Positions 34,660 to 43,823 are shown, numbered from the stretch's first letter. The stretch: DNA of 64,000 bases from an uncultured bacterium (GCA_949291545.1 CASEWB010000008.1:62001-126000), one strand, 5' to 3'. Notes: generated by a model not told the origin, from the sequence alone. Numbers and translations are program-made.

Positions 34660-35358
34660 ATGCCAATGAACAAAAAGAAAAAAGTAACCGTACTGATTGC
34701 CGACGACCAAACCCTGTTCCGGGAAGGGATTAAAGACGTACTGACCGGAGAAAAATGGATTGAAGTCGTGGGAGAAGCCGCCGACGGATTGGAGGCGGTG
34801 GCGAAAGCTAAAAAGTTAAAACCGGACGTGGTGCTGATGGATATTAAACTGCCGAAAATGGACGGTATTAATGCCACGCGCCAAATCCGCCAGTCTTGCC
34901 CGGAAGTAAACGTTTTGATGCTTTCCAGCTTTGAAGACGAAGCCCATGTGCTGGACGCTATCCAGGCCGGTGCAAACGGGTATTTATCCAAAATGCTGCC
35001 CGCGGCGGAGCTGGTAAACTCCATTAAAACTTTCACCAGCGAAGGCTTGATGATCCCGCAGCAACTGATGGGCAAACTGCTCCACGGGCTTCGCAAAATG
35101 GGGAACAACGGTATGCCGTCCCAGGCTACGCTTACCAAAACCGAAATTAAGGTAATGGACTTTTTGGGAAAAGGCCTGAGCAATAAGGAATTGGCCAAAG
35201 AACTCAATTGCAGTGTAAAAACCATTAAAAACCACTTAAACAGCGCTTTCCATAAACTCGGCGTAAGCAGCCGCACCGAAGCGGTGGTGAAAGCGATTGA
35301 AAAAGGGTTGATATCTTCGGAAGGAACTATCGTTCCGGACGATAACGACGGAGAATAA
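34660..35358 (+). CDS. NarL/FixJ-type response regulator
   Basis: This 232-aa regulator has a receiver domain (about 7-125; Asp61 in LMDIKLPKMDG) and a C-terminal LuxR-type helix-turn-helix (about 165-225) containing KTEIKVMDFLGKGLSNKELAKEL and SVKTIKNHLNSAFHKLGV. ATG 34666 is an alternative start with a better-spaced GGAG. It is followed 3 nt later by a tiny pilin gene, so it is co-transcribed with pilus genes it may regulate. Confidence 0.94.
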   Translation: MPMNKKKKVTVLIADDQTLFREGIKDVLTGEKWIEVVGEAADGLEAVAKAKKLKPDVVLMDIKLPKMDGINATRQIRQSCPEVNVLMLSSFEDEAHVLDAIQAGANGYLSKMLPAAELVNSIKTFTSEGLMIPQQLMGKLLHGLRKMGNNGMPSQATLTKTEIKVMDFLGKGLSNKELAKELNCSVKTIKNHLNSAFHKLGVSSRTEAVVKAIEKGLISSEGTIVPDDNDGE

Positions 35359-35361
35359 GCC

Positions 35362-35538
35362 ATGCGCACCCAGGGGACGGCAAAATTGTTATTGCGCCGC
35401 CAGGGCCAAGCAACCATAGAATATGTGTTGATGTTGGCCACGGTGGTGGTGTTGCTGTCTGCCTTTTTAACGGCGTTTAATAAAGATATTGTGCGCTTTT
35501 TCTTCACGTTTGTTGGGCAGTTGGTTTCGGCAAGTTAA
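35362..35538 (+). CDS. Third Flp-type pilin, very small
   Basis: This 58-aa reading frame lies snugly between the NarL-type gene (3 nt) and the TadG-like gene (3 nt). It encodes a basic leader and the Flp motif RRQGQATIEYVLMLATVVV, with the predicted cleavage after Gly15 and the Glu-Tyr pair at mature positions 5-6. One hydrophobic helix and a short tail ending VSAS follow. It is easily missed because of its size. Compared with the 20560 pilin it has a shorter leader and no charged tail. Confidence 0.88.
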   Translation: MRTQGTAKLLLRRQGQATIEYVLMLATVVVLLSAFLTAFNKDIVRFFFTFVGQLVSAS

Positions 35539-35541
35539 GTT

Positions 35542-36660
35542 ATGTCTATTGTACGACGGACTATTTGGAAACTGAAAGACCGCCAGGCGCAAATTTTGCT
35601 GCCTGCTGTGCTTTTGGCGCCTATTTTTGTGCTGGTCATTTATCTGCTTTTTGAAATGGCCAAAGTTTCCATGACCAAGGTCCGCCAACAGTTTGCGCTG
35701 GATAATGCGGCATACTCCCAAGTTTCTGCAGCCAGCACCTACTTAAACGCGGTGGCCATGGTCAATGCGCCGCTTCCATACCGCGTGATGTTGTATTATA
35801 AAGACATTAAAGTAAACCCCAAGCCTACCGCCCAGCAAGCCGGCAAGCAGCCCATCAGCGTGTTTGAGCTTTTTTATCACGGGGGCGGCGTTCCTTCCAT
35901 CGGGCCGGACTACAACACAGGGATCAACTCCCCGCCGGCGGCCAATTCTACGGATTGGGGAATCCGCTACGACCCCAATAACGAAGAATTTTCCCGTACC
36001 GATTGGGAAAAAGAACAACCGCGCGAGCCGGATTCTTCCACGCCTGTGCCGGTGATGAGCCAATCGCTGGTGAACGATTATTACTTTCCGGCGCTGCGGT
36101 ATGGGGTGGAAGTGATTAAAAACTATTTAACCACTTTTGCCAGTACGGGCGGTATTTACCAGGACCAGACCTATGTGTATAACGAAGAAGTCAAAAACGC
36201 GGTGATGTTCCGCGAGGCTTACTTTTTAAATACCAACGACTGCAAAAAGGCCGATTGCGGCCGCCAAAGCGCTGCACAGCTGCGGCGGTATTTGGCGTTA
36301 AAAACGGTTCCGTTTGAGTTGGATAAACTGCGTTTTTACGCTTCGGATTCGGGCTTAAGCGGGGAACACGGCGGTGCGTATAACGTGGATTTTGCCGCTT
36401 CCGAAATTTTGCCCAATGGCAGCAAGTTGTTCCAGTTTGCCTATTTGGACCCAAGCTCCCGCAGCCGCCTGCGCAGTTTAGGCCGGGGCATTGCCCTAAA
36501 GCAACCTTTTAAATTGCCGAAAAACTATTTTAATATCAATTTGGAACAAAAATACAAACCTTATGTGCGCAATACGGTGATATTATCTTGCCCGCGTTCC
36601 AACAATAACTGCGTGTGGCCCAACCCGTTGCCAAAGTATAATGTGACGCTAGACCCATGA
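35542..36660 (+). CDS. TadG-like pilus-associated protein
   Basis: This 372-aa protein has a pilin-like N-terminus, DRQAQILLPAVLLAPIFVLVIYLLFE (starting near residue 13), as in TadE/TadG proteins where Gln-x-x-x-x-(hydrophobic) begins the helix. Extracytoplasmic alpha/beta sequence follows, with four Cys residues that could form disulfides. TadG proteins often add a von Willebrand domain; I see no MIDAS motif here. It overlaps the next TadE-like gene by 4 nt (ATGA). Confidence 0.72.
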   Translation: MSIVRRTIWKLKDRQAQILLPAVLLAPIFVLVIYLLFEMAKVSMTKVRQQFALDNAAYSQVSAASTYLNAVAMVNAPLPYRVMLYYKDIKVNPKPTAQQAGKQPISVFELFYHGGGVPSIGPDYNTGINSPPAANSTDWGIRYDPNNEEFSRTDWEKEQPREPDSSTPVPVMSQSLVNDYYFPALRYGVEVIKNYLTTFASTGGIYQDQTYVYNEEVKNAVMFREAYFLNTNDCKKADCGRQSAAQLRRYLALKTVPFELDKLRFYASDSGLSGEHGGAYNVDFAASEILPNGSKLFQFAYLDPSSRSRLRSLGRGIALKQPFKLPKNYFNINLEQKYKPYVRNTVILSCPRSNNNCVWPNPLPKYNVTLDP

Positions 36661-37205
36661 TAAAAAACTTTCTTTTCCCTCTGCGTACCCCTAAAGGCCA
36701 GGCAACCACAGAAGTGGTGTTGCTGTTCCCGCTGTTTGTCATTTTTATTTTGTTTATTATTAAAATTTTTGGTTTATTGGTGTTAAGCCAAAAAATGGAA
36801 ATAGCCGGGTATTATGCGGCGCGGCGCTTTCAGCTGCAGTCGCACGTTACGGATTATTACGCCAATACATGGGACAAGCGCTTTTTAAAGAAAGACATTC
36901 AACGCAAAGTGGAAAGCTATTTGGGCTTTGATAACCCGGATATGCGCAAATTTTTGAGCTTAAATCAATTAAAGCTGGAAATTAATACTTCCGGTACATG
37001 GACAAAAGTAGTAATGACGGCTTATACGCGTCCGCCGCGTATCCGGTTTTTGTGCGAATATAACAAAGACCAGGTGTGCGAGCAGGACGCCAAGTGTTTG
37101 AAAGGGTATGCCTTTTTGTGCGAAACGGGCGGGCAAGTGGAAGTAATTAAGTATGTGGGCCACAACGAAAGGCCTTCCCCGTACCAGCGCCCGGAAGGCC
37201 GCTAA
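36657..37205 (+). CDS. TadE-like pseudopilin (second)
   Basis: This 182-aa protein has the TadE signature KGQATTEVVLLFPLFVIFILFII (about 13-35) and a following amphipathic helix. A variable extracytoplasmic domain contains four Cys (FLCEYNKDQVCEQDAKCLKGYAFLCE, with spacing suggesting two disulfides). It closes the middle block of the locus. Confidence 0.85.
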   Translation: MIKNFLFPLRTPKGQATTEVVLLFPLFVIFILFIIKIFGLLVLSQKMEIAGYYAARRFQLQSHVTDYYANTWDKRFLKKDIQRKVESYLGFDNPDMRKFLSLNQLKLEINTSGTWTKVVMTAYTRPPRIRFLCEYNKDQVCEQDAKCLKGYAFLCETGGQVEVIKYVGHNERPSPYQRPEGR

Positions 37206-37224
37206 GGCCGGCGGGGCTATACTC

Positions 37225-37253
37225 TTGACATTGGGAATTTTTCGGCCTATACT
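37225..37253 (+). promoter_or_regulatory. Strong sigma70-type promoter of the unknown envelope block
   Basis: TTGACA (37225-37230) is followed by exactly 17 nt and TATACT (37248-37253). It is in the 141-nt gap before the 507-aa protein gene and gives a leader of about 85 nt ending in a GAGGGG ribosome site. Confidence 0.85.
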
Positions 37254-37346
37254 AAGGGTAATAAGCCAGTATAACTCTGTGTTTGAGCGTGTCCGGCGGA
37301 TACGGGTCAACAAGGGTGGTTTTTATCATATATATGAGGGGTTTTT

Positions 37347-38870
37347 ATGTTTAAACTGAAACCGGGAAATGTGTTCCAAAAACTAAATCAAATGGACCGC
37401 AAACAAGCCTACACGTTGGGGGCCATCGTGTTGGTGTGTTTCGTGGCGTTGACGACGCTGGCTTCTTTTATGGGAAATGCGGACGAATCTTCGTTTGAGG
37501 ATTATAACACCCGGGGATATGACTTGGCGCAAATGCCCTTTTTAAATGACGAGGCGGAAGAATATTTGCTGGCTTCTAAATATCCGGATATGCAGGGCAA
37601 CAATTCTACTATGTTGTATTCCGCGGCCGAAAAAGAAGCCCGCCAGCAAGAAGACGCCGCCGCGGAAGCTGCGGAAGAGGAAACCGACGACAGCAGTGCG
37701 GATTTGAATAGCTCGTATGCTTCTTCCGGTTCCGGCGGGTATGGGCGCGGCTACAGCGGGCGTGCCCCGGCGGCTCCAACCGTAGTGGGCAAATTAGGCA
37801 GCGCCAGCATGAGCACCGCCAGCAGCAGCGGCGTGAATGCCACGTGGGGGGCCCCCAGTGGGGATTTTTCACCTTATAAAACACAAGAAAAAGGAACCGA
37901 AGGCCCCATCCAATTTAAAAACCAAGACGCCCGCCGGGCTTTGGCGCAGTTTTCCCAAGGCAGCCGGGCGGCGGCCGGCTATCGGGATTCCAAGGGCGCG
38001 AACGCCAAAAGAGCGTTGATGGGCGCCAATGTGGCCGGCAGTGACGCGTTTACAAAAGACGGAGTGGATTTGAGCAAAACAGGTGGTTTAGCTATTGATA
38101 CCAACGCCCCGATTTCTTCTTCGGATTTAGGGAACATAGAAGACAAAGTGGCCGAAGCCGCTCAAGACGCCAAAGATAAGAAGAATGAATTTGAAAACGC
38201 TGAAAAAGATTTTTGGCAGCAATTGGGCGAACAATTGCTCAGCGGCTTGGTGAATAAAGTGGTGGATGCAGGCGGCAAAGTGTTGGACCAGCAGGTGGGA
38301 AACTGGATGGCCAATTGGAACGCCAATTCCGCCTTTCATGAAGAAATTGACAAGTATGTGGGCGGGTTGTATTCTAAACCGCTTAGCGAGTTGACCGCTG
38401 ACGATATTCAGGTACTCCAGCAAACTCGGGGAACTGATAACAAGGGGAATGCCATTGATTGGGCTGGCTTGCAAAAACAAGCGAAAGATAACGGCGGGGG
38501 AGGCAGTGTAGGAGAAACTTGGCTGGCTACGGACAGCGGCGCCCAAGCCCCCAAAAACGGGCAAAAAACATTTCTTAAAGGCAATGCAAATGACGCCAAA
38601 ATAGATGATTATGTGGAATCTATGAATAATCATCCGGCAACGATTCATGCAGAAGAAGTCCGCGATGCTGAACGAAATGTACAACTTGGCCGAACGGGCA
38701 GCAATGTAATCAGCCGTGCTCTGAAAGATGCTCCCGATGCGCCGGGTGGAAAAACTTCCACCAGCAGTACGGGTAGTTCTCACAAATGTCCGGCCGGACA
38801 GACGTGGACTTGTGTGACCCAAACCGAGCCGGGTGGCTATTCAACGACAGAAACTTGTTCTTGCAAATAG
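37347..38870 (+). CDS. Unknown membrane-anchored protein, low-complexity, Cys-rich C-terminus
   Basis: I do not recognise this 507-aa protein. It has an N-terminal membrane helix (about 21-42) and an acidic stretch (about 93-112, AAAEAAEEETDDSS). Ser/Gly/Ala-rich sequence and a helical region (EFENAEKDFWQQLGEQLLSG, about 272-291) follow. The last 30 residues hold four Cys (KCPAGQTWTCVTQ.., ETCSCK). Most of the chain is predicted outside the inner membrane. First gene after the 37225 promoter and 23 nt before the next unknown gene. Confidence 0.75.
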   Translation: MFKLKPGNVFQKLNQMDRKQAYTLGAIVLVCFVALTTLASFMGNADESSFEDYNTRGYDLAQMPFLNDEAEEYLLASKYPDMQGNNSTMLYSAAEKEARQQEDAAAEAAEEETDDSSADLNSSYASSGSGGYGRGYSGRAPAAPTVVGKLGSASMSTASSSGVNATWGAPSGDFSPYKTQEKGTEGPIQFKNQDARRALAQFSQGSRAAAGYRDSKGANAKRALMGANVAGSDAFTKDGVDLSKTGGLAIDTNAPISSSDLGNIEDKVAEAAQDAKDKKNEFENAEKDFWQQLGEQLLSGLVNKVVDAGGKVLDQQVGNWMANWNANSAFHEEIDKYVGGLYSKPLSELTADDIQVLQQTRGTDNKGNAIDWAGLQKQAKDNGGGGSVGETWLATDSGAQAPKNGQKTFLKGNANDAKIDDYVESMNNHPATIHAEEVRDAERNVQLGRTGSNVISRALKDAPDAPGGKTSTSSTGSSHKCPAGQTWTCVTQTEPGGYSTTETCSCK

Positions 38871-38893
38871 ATTTAAGGTTTTAGGAGGAATTT

Positions 38894-40447
38894 ATGAAAA
38901 TCTTTAAGTGGCTGACGGGCCGGGGCGGAAAAATTGCGCTCTCTGCCGCGCAGGCGGTAGGACTTTCGGCCGTTGTAGGGGTGACGGGCCTTGCGGCTTG
39001 GCAATACTTGAACACCCCTTCCGACAATACGGCTTTTAACCTCGGCGGGCAGTATAACCGGGGTGAGGTCGTTTATGTGGCGGGTGCCACGGGCGGCACT
39101 TACGGCGAAAACGGCGAACGCCAGTCGGCTTTTTTGGCTAAGCCCTCCAAAGCAATTGAAATGACGGAAAAAATGGCTTTGGCCCAAAAACAGGCCGAAG
39201 AATATGAAGATATGTCTATCCCGGCGGAAGCGCCTTCTTCTCCGGCGGCCTATCAAATGGGCGGCAGCGAAGGGCTGGGCATGGGCGGAAACCGCGCCAA
39301 TGAACAAATTTTGAAAAATAATCCTATGGCGCTTGCTCAGCAAAGCTTGGAAGGCGTGAATGAGGTGATTACCCGTGCCCAAGCGCAGGCCCAGCAAGGC
39401 GGTTCGGCTGCGGCAGCCGGCGGCGGTGAAAAACAAGCCAATGCTCCGGCTACTTTGGCCAGTGCCAGCCGGGATTGGGGCAGCTCGGCCGCAACTAGAG
39501 GCCTTGGCGGCGGCAACGGCAATGCGTTTAATTCTTCTTTTGTCGTGCAGGACAGCAGCAAAAATGGCGGCAGTGCACAGGCGGCGGCCGGTTTGCAGGG
39601 GTTGAATAACGTCATGCAGAATTTCCAGGCTCAGGTAGCTTCCGCCCAGCAGGAAGGGCAGCGCTTGCGTGCCCAAGCCAACTTTGGCAATAGCGAAGGC
39701 GTGGGAGATAATTGGGACGCTTCTTTAGCGCGCGCCCGCCAATCCAGAGAGGGAAAAGATTTGGAATTTATCCGCAAACGCTCTGCGGATGCCGCTATGA
39801 ACAAAAATCGCTCGGCCAACGAAGGGTCCCGCGCCTTTTTGGCCAGTACCAAAATTTCCGGCGGTATGAGAGTGACCGGCGAAAACGTGACCACCGGGCA
39901 GGGCCAAAGCTCGGCCGATTTGAGTGGGGATTATGAGTCCCAGCTGCGTGCTATCCAGGGGTGGCAAACGGATGCTAATGTGTCGGCGGAACAACGCTTA
40001 AATGACCGCAACGCGATGCTCTCTTGGATGTGGGCGGCCACGGCGGTAGCCTTGGCGGCTATGATTGCTATTCCGTTGGTCAAAAATATCAATATTTTGG
40101 GCGTTCCTGTCGGGTTATTTATTGCACTTGCATTGGCGGCGGCAGCCACGGCGGTTTGTGTGGTCGGCTTTGTGAAAGCGGCCAATTTTGCCAACCGTTG
40201 GGGCGGATCCGGAATGAGTACGGCCATTATGATTATTACGCCTATCTTAACCGGCGGGGTGTGGGCTTCGTTTGTATGGGCTAAAGCTTTTAAACAACTG
40301 TATACGAAAGTGGGCCAAAAGTTGGGCTTAATTGCCAAGGAAGGCTCTACTGCCGCCCCGACGGCGGGCGCTATCGGCCAGGCCGGTATGGACGGAGCCG
40401 ATACGATGGATATTATGCAGGACGTAACCAAAAATTCTTTAACCTGA
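38894..40447 (+). CDS. Unknown polytopic protein, paralogue A of a pair
   Basis: This 517-aa protein has a helix near the N-terminus (about 14-39), a long Gln/Ala/Gly-rich region and three C-terminal membrane helices (about 376-398, 406-429, 441-463). Two features recur in the 485-aa protein encoded at 40746: the segment EGLGMGGN, and the block KRSADAAMNKNRSANEGSRA followed by FLAST and SGGMRV (here 295-325). The shared block suggests a conserved processing or interaction motif. I recognise no known family. AGGAGG precedes the start. Confidence 0.75.
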   Translation: MKIFKWLTGRGGKIALSAAQAVGLSAVVGVTGLAAWQYLNTPSDNTAFNLGGQYNRGEVVYVAGATGGTYGENGERQSAFLAKPSKAIEMTEKMALAQKQAEEYEDMSIPAEAPSSPAAYQMGGSEGLGMGGNRANEQILKNNPMALAQQSLEGVNEVITRAQAQAQQGGSAAAAGGGEKQANAPATLASASRDWGSSAATRGLGGGNGNAFNSSFVVQDSSKNGGSAQAAAGLQGLNNVMQNFQAQVASAQQEGQRLRAQANFGNSEGVGDNWDASLARARQSREGKDLEFIRKRSADAAMNKNRSANEGSRAFLASTKISGGMRVTGENVTTGQGQSSADLSGDYESQLRAIQGWQTDANVSAEQRLNDRNAMLSWMWAATAVALAAMIAIPLVKNINILGVPVGLFIALALAAAATAVCVVGFVKAANFANRWGGSGMSTAIMIITPILTGGVWASFVWAKAFKQLYTKVGQKLGLIAKEGSTAAPTAGAIGQAGMDGADTMDIMQDVTKNSLT

Positions 40448-40462
40448 TAGAGGGGGCCCGGT

Positions 40463-40735
40463 ATGCAAATTGGTAATTTGATTATTGAGCCTTGGAGCAA
40501 AAAAAATTGCATTTACCGCATAATAGCCATTTTCTTGGTGTTATTGTGGCTTACTTGGGGATTGGTGCTGTTCCAGGAAGGAAACCGGTTGCAAGACCGC
40601 TTAAACGAATTGCAGCTGGAAGCCCAACGTAAAGAAGATATGCTGCGCCGGGAAGCTATTTACCGGCGGGCTGCTATGGGCAACCAGGAGGCTTCGTCCA
40701 GCGTGCAAAATGCCGTAGATGCTTTCTTGCAGTAG
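40463..40735 (+). CDS. Unknown small membrane protein with coiled coil
   Basis: This 90-aa protein has one membrane helix (about 20-38, IIAIFLVLLWLTWGLVLF) followed by a charged coiled coil (RLQDRLNELQLEAQRKEDML). Layout recalls FtsB/FtsL-like or pilus-alignment single-pass proteins, but there is no family motif. It lies between the two paralogues, 15 and 10 nt from its neighbours, with a GAGGGGG site. Confidence 0.7.
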   Translation: MQIGNLIIEPWSKKNCIYRIIAIFLVLLWLTWGLVLFQEGNRLQDRLNELQLEAQRKEDMLRREAIYRRAAMGNQEASSSVQNAVDAFLQ

Positions 40736-40745
40736 GAGATAAATT

Positions 40746-42203
40746 ATGAAAATATTTGACATATTAAAAAATGCATCAGGTAAGCTGGTGATGGGCGTTC
40801 CGCAGTTGGCGGCAATAGCGGGTGTAGGGGCGCTGGCCGTTTATGGCGCCTACGAAACAGACGCTACCTATGCCAGCAAAGAAGCGCCTATTCGGACTTT
40901 GTCCGGAATTTCCAGTTCTTCTTCTTATGAGGGGCTGCAGAATAAAGGCGGTTTGCTTACTTCCATCAATGTAAAAGACTCACTAAACCAAGTGGCAAGC
41001 GAGGAAGAACGCGCCGCTTTTGATGCAAAGAACGGGCCTTCTAACAATTTTGCGGCCGCCAGTGAAACCCGGATTGACAATTGGAACCCGGGCGCTGCGG
41101 CGGAAACGTCTGTTACCGAAGGGCTGGGAATGGGCGGCAATGAGGCTGTTTTTAATGGCCCGGCTGCAGGAGCCCGCGCGGCTGGAAAAGTACCGGTCGT
41201 TGACGGGGCGGCGGTAGCGGCTGCTGCCAATGCAGGCACGCAAACCCCCGTGCTGGGGACGGCTTCTATGGCGCGTGCTTCTGGAAATGCCTTCCAGGCG
41301 GCTTCCGGTGCGTTGGCTTCTTCCGGCGGAACCCGCGGCGGAACTTCCGGCTCGGGAGCGTCTGCCTCGTCCAGTGGGGAAGGATATAACTTTACGGGCG
41401 CCATGCCTAGCGGCAGCAATGCTATTTCTGCCCTCAACGGCGGACGCGCATTTGGGTCCGGTAATTCTACTTTTATGGCGGGTGGACGCCATTCCACCAC
41501 TTCCAGCGGGCGGCGCTCATTCCGTGAAAAAAATGATTTGCGCGATATCGCCAAACGCTCGGCCGATGCCGCGAGTAATAGTTCCCGCTCGTCCAATGAA
41601 GGTTCTCGGGCGTTTTTAGCCAGCACTCGTAATTCTGGCGGTATGCGGGTAGAAGGCGGTGTAACAACTGGCAGCGGTGGCTCGGCGGATTTGTCGGCCC
41701 CGCGCAATCAAAATTTAAAAGCTATTGGCGAATGGGCCGAAAAAGAAGACGACTTTGCCGAACGCCAAGATAAAGCGCGCAAACGCTTGATGTGGATGGC
41801 GCTTGCTCTAGTTGCGGCGGCAGTGGTGGCAATGCCTATTGCTTATAACTTAATTTCCAAAGGCAAGCAAGCCGGATTGTTTGGATTGTCGATGGTGGTA
41901 TGGGGCTGGGCTATCTTAGGCGCTGTGATGGCCTATGCGGCCACCGTCATTGGTTTCGGTATCGACTATCATACCAAATACAATGGACAGATGATGCCCA
42001 TTATGTCCTATATCTTGGGTGCCGGCGCTATTGGCGCGATGATTTTCACGGGCTTGGCTGCCACTAGAAACCAAGGCAAAGCTGCGGCCAAGGACAAATT
42101 TATGGGAATTGTCAAAAAAGCTTCCAAAGCCGTTGGCGGAACTTTGGTGCAGGAAGGCGCCAGTATGGCAAAAGAAAAAATTAGCGAAGGGTTGAATAAA
42201 TAA
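40746..42203 (+). CDS. Unknown polytopic protein, paralogue B of a pair
   Basis: This 485-aa protein has the same architecture as the product of the gene at 38894. An N-terminal helix (about 19-38) is followed by a low-complexity Ala/Ser/Gly region containing EGLGMGGN. The block KRSADAASNSSRSSNEGSRA-FLAST then SGGMRV starts at residue 270. Three or four C-terminal helices begin near 347. It has no cysteine-rich tail. Sequence outside the shared block has drifted strongly, so the duplication is old. Confidence 0.75.
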   Translation: MKIFDILKNASGKLVMGVPQLAAIAGVGALAVYGAYETDATYASKEAPIRTLSGISSSSSYEGLQNKGGLLTSINVKDSLNQVASEEERAAFDAKNGPSNNFAAASETRIDNWNPGAAAETSVTEGLGMGGNEAVFNGPAAGARAAGKVPVVDGAAVAAAANAGTQTPVLGTASMARASGNAFQAASGALASSGGTRGGTSGSGASASSSGEGYNFTGAMPSGSNAISALNGGRAFGSGNSTFMAGGRHSTTSSGRRSFREKNDLRDIAKRSADAASNSSRSSNEGSRAFLASTRNSGGMRVEGGVTTGSGGSADLSAPRNQNLKAIGEWAEKEDDFAERQDKARKRLMWMALALVAAAVVAMPIAYNLISKGKQAGLFGLSMVVWGWAILGAVMAYAATVIGFGIDYHTKYNGQMMPIMSYILGAGAIGAMIFTGLAATRNQGKAAAKDKFMGIVKKASKAVGGTLVQEGASMAKEKISEGLNK

Positions 42204-42210
42204 TCTTTAC

Positions 42211-42238
42211 CGCAGGGGACGCTGCGGCGTTCCCTGCG
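42211..42238 (+). other. GC-rich hairpin between unknown genes
   Basis: CGCAGGGGACG and CGTTCCCTGCG pair over 11 bp (one G-T) with a 6-nt loop. It lies 8 nt after one gene and 13 nt before the next. There is no T-tract, so it may be an mRNA processing or stability element. Confidence 0.5.
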
Positions 42239-42251
42239 TGCGTAATTTTAT

Positions 42252-43781
42252 ATGACCGAACAAAACAAACCGCAAACTCCTTTACCGCAGGCGGAGCCAA
42301 AAGCCCCGGCTCCTGCGGCATTTATCAAGCGCTTAGTACGTTCTAAAAAAGCGTGGGCGGGGATTGTTTTGTTGTTGCTTTTATTGTTTACCACGGGGGT
42401 TGTGCCGGTGGGGAAAATCCCGTTATTGCGCCATTTGGCTTGGGCAATGGGCTATTCCCCGGAGGAAACAGAACGTATTTCTTTCTTAAAAGCTTTGCTG
42501 ACGTGGAACGAGCATACTAAAATTATGCGCGGGGAACTGGAAGACCCAGACGCAGTGGCCGTGTTTGGTAAAGACGGAGGATTGCTTTCGGCGCACGAGC
42601 GGTTGGAAAAAGATAAAGATTCCAGCTTAATTAACCTGCGCGCAATTAATGCCTATTTAGCCAAACAGGGCAAACAGGCCGATTTGCTGCAAGGGGCGTA
42701 TTACACCGTGGATACGGACGAGGGAGATACTTCCCCGGCCGTACGCCTGACAGGCAATTCTGCCAAAACACAAGCTAATGCCAGCTCTCCGGCGGAAGTG
42801 TTTTTTGGGACGGATGCGTATTCCCTCCAGCGCAACCCGGAAGATGGTTTCAATTCGGTAGACTCCCTTAAAAAAATTGCTAACCCGCATATTGCCGGTG
42901 CGTCTAATATGGATTGGCTGAGCAAAATGGTGGACAAAGCCGTGCTGAAAGACCCCGATTTGCAAAGTATTACCCAAAAATTGGATGCGGGCGGGGCGCT
43001 TTCCCAGCTGTCCCCCATTACCGGGGTGGGCCGTCATAAAGCCCAGCGGGATATGTATTACGCCTGGCTAACCAGCCGCACGGCCACGCGCACGCCCAAT
43101 GTGGTGCTTAAAAAAACATTGGCTGCCGCCGGTTTTGACGGGGCGGAAATGCCAAGAAGAGTGTTTGATTCGTCGGGGTTTTCGGGCATTGGTATCACGA
43201 CGGATACCGTAGTGACGGATTTGGACAATATCAAATTACGCATTAAACAAGAAGAAGAATGCAACCAAGCGTTGGAAACCTCCGGCGAAGCGTTGGTTAC
43301 CCAGCTGGAAGCCGCTAAAAACGGGATAAATGCTTTGTCCGGCTCGTTCCCTAAAACTTGTGACGATATTAACGGCGATTTTACCAACCGCCTTTCTGTA
43401 CTGCGCAACCAGTGCGAGCAAGTAAAATTGGCCTATGCCGATTTAGGCTCTTCCTGCGGGGTAAAAACAAAAGCCGGCCGGGAGGGAACTTGCACTACCA
43501 ATAATTTGCAAGGCCGCTATGATCAGTATGCCAATTACTGTGCAGAAGAAAAGCAAAAATGCGCGGCATTGACCACGGCCGAAGAACAGGCAGCGTGCTT
43601 GGGCAATATCAAAAAAGCCGCCGATTATGAAGAGGGCGACTGCCACAGCGGCGGTTGCTCCGAGGCGGGAATTTCCAAATTGGTAAGCGGTACTTTTAAC
43701 ATTGGGGTGGGTAACAACCCGGTGGATCCGAATGCGGGGGATTTCTTCCCGGAGACGGATTGGGGGGCTATGGAGTGGTAA
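42252..43781 (+). CDS. Unknown membrane-anchored, Cys-rich protein
   Basis: I do not recognise this 509-aa protein. A Pro/Ala-rich cytoplasmic N-terminus precedes one membrane helix (about 34-52, AWAGIVLLLLLLFTTGVVPV). The rest would be periplasmic. The C-terminal third carries about twelve Cys, mostly in CxxxC-like or spaced pairs (EEECNQAL, PKTCDDI, RNQCEQ, SSCGV, GTCTT, YCAEEKQKCA, AACLG, GDCHSGGCSE). There is no good ribosome site. Disulfide formation is likely, which may be why a thioredoxin-fold gene lies in this locus. Confidence 0.72.
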   Translation: MTEQNKPQTPLPQAEPKAPAPAAFIKRLVRSKKAWAGIVLLLLLLFTTGVVPVGKIPLLRHLAWAMGYSPEETERISFLKALLTWNEHTKIMRGELEDPDAVAVFGKDGGLLSAHERLEKDKDSSLINLRAINAYLAKQGKQADLLQGAYYTVDTDEGDTSPAVRLTGNSAKTQANASSPAEVFFGTDAYSLQRNPEDGFNSVDSLKKIANPHIAGASNMDWLSKMVDKAVLKDPDLQSITQKLDAGGALSQLSPITGVGRHKAQRDMYYAWLTSRTATRTPNVVLKKTLAAAGFDGAEMPRRVFDSSGFSGIGITTDTVVTDLDNIKLRIKQEEECNQALETSGEALVTQLEAAKNGINALSGSFPKTCDDINGDFTNRLSVLRNQCEQVKLAYADLGSSCGVKTKAGREGTCTTNNLQGRYDQYANYCAEEKQKCAALTTAEEQAACLGNIKKAADYEEGDCHSGGCSEAGISKLVSGTFNIGVGNNPVDPNAGDFFPETDWGAMEW

Positions 43782-43789
43782 TCAACCCC

Positions 43790-43817
43790 TTGAAAAAAGC
43801 AGTTTTAATTGTATAAT
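43790..43817 (+). promoter_or_regulatory. Sigma70-type promoter for the 1282-aa protein gene
   Basis: TTGAAA (43790-43795) is followed by 16 nt and a perfect TATAAT (43812-43817). Transcription would begin near 43824, leaving a leader of about 170 nt. Confidence 0.8.
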
Positions 43818-43823
43818 AGAAGT

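Noticed and set aside
34640..34660. Internal terminator between hybrid kinase and NarL-type gene
   Set aside because: No stem or T-tract in the 24-nt gap.
37260..37346. Riboswitch in the leader of the 507-aa protein gene
   Set aside because: The leader is short and I see only weak pairing.
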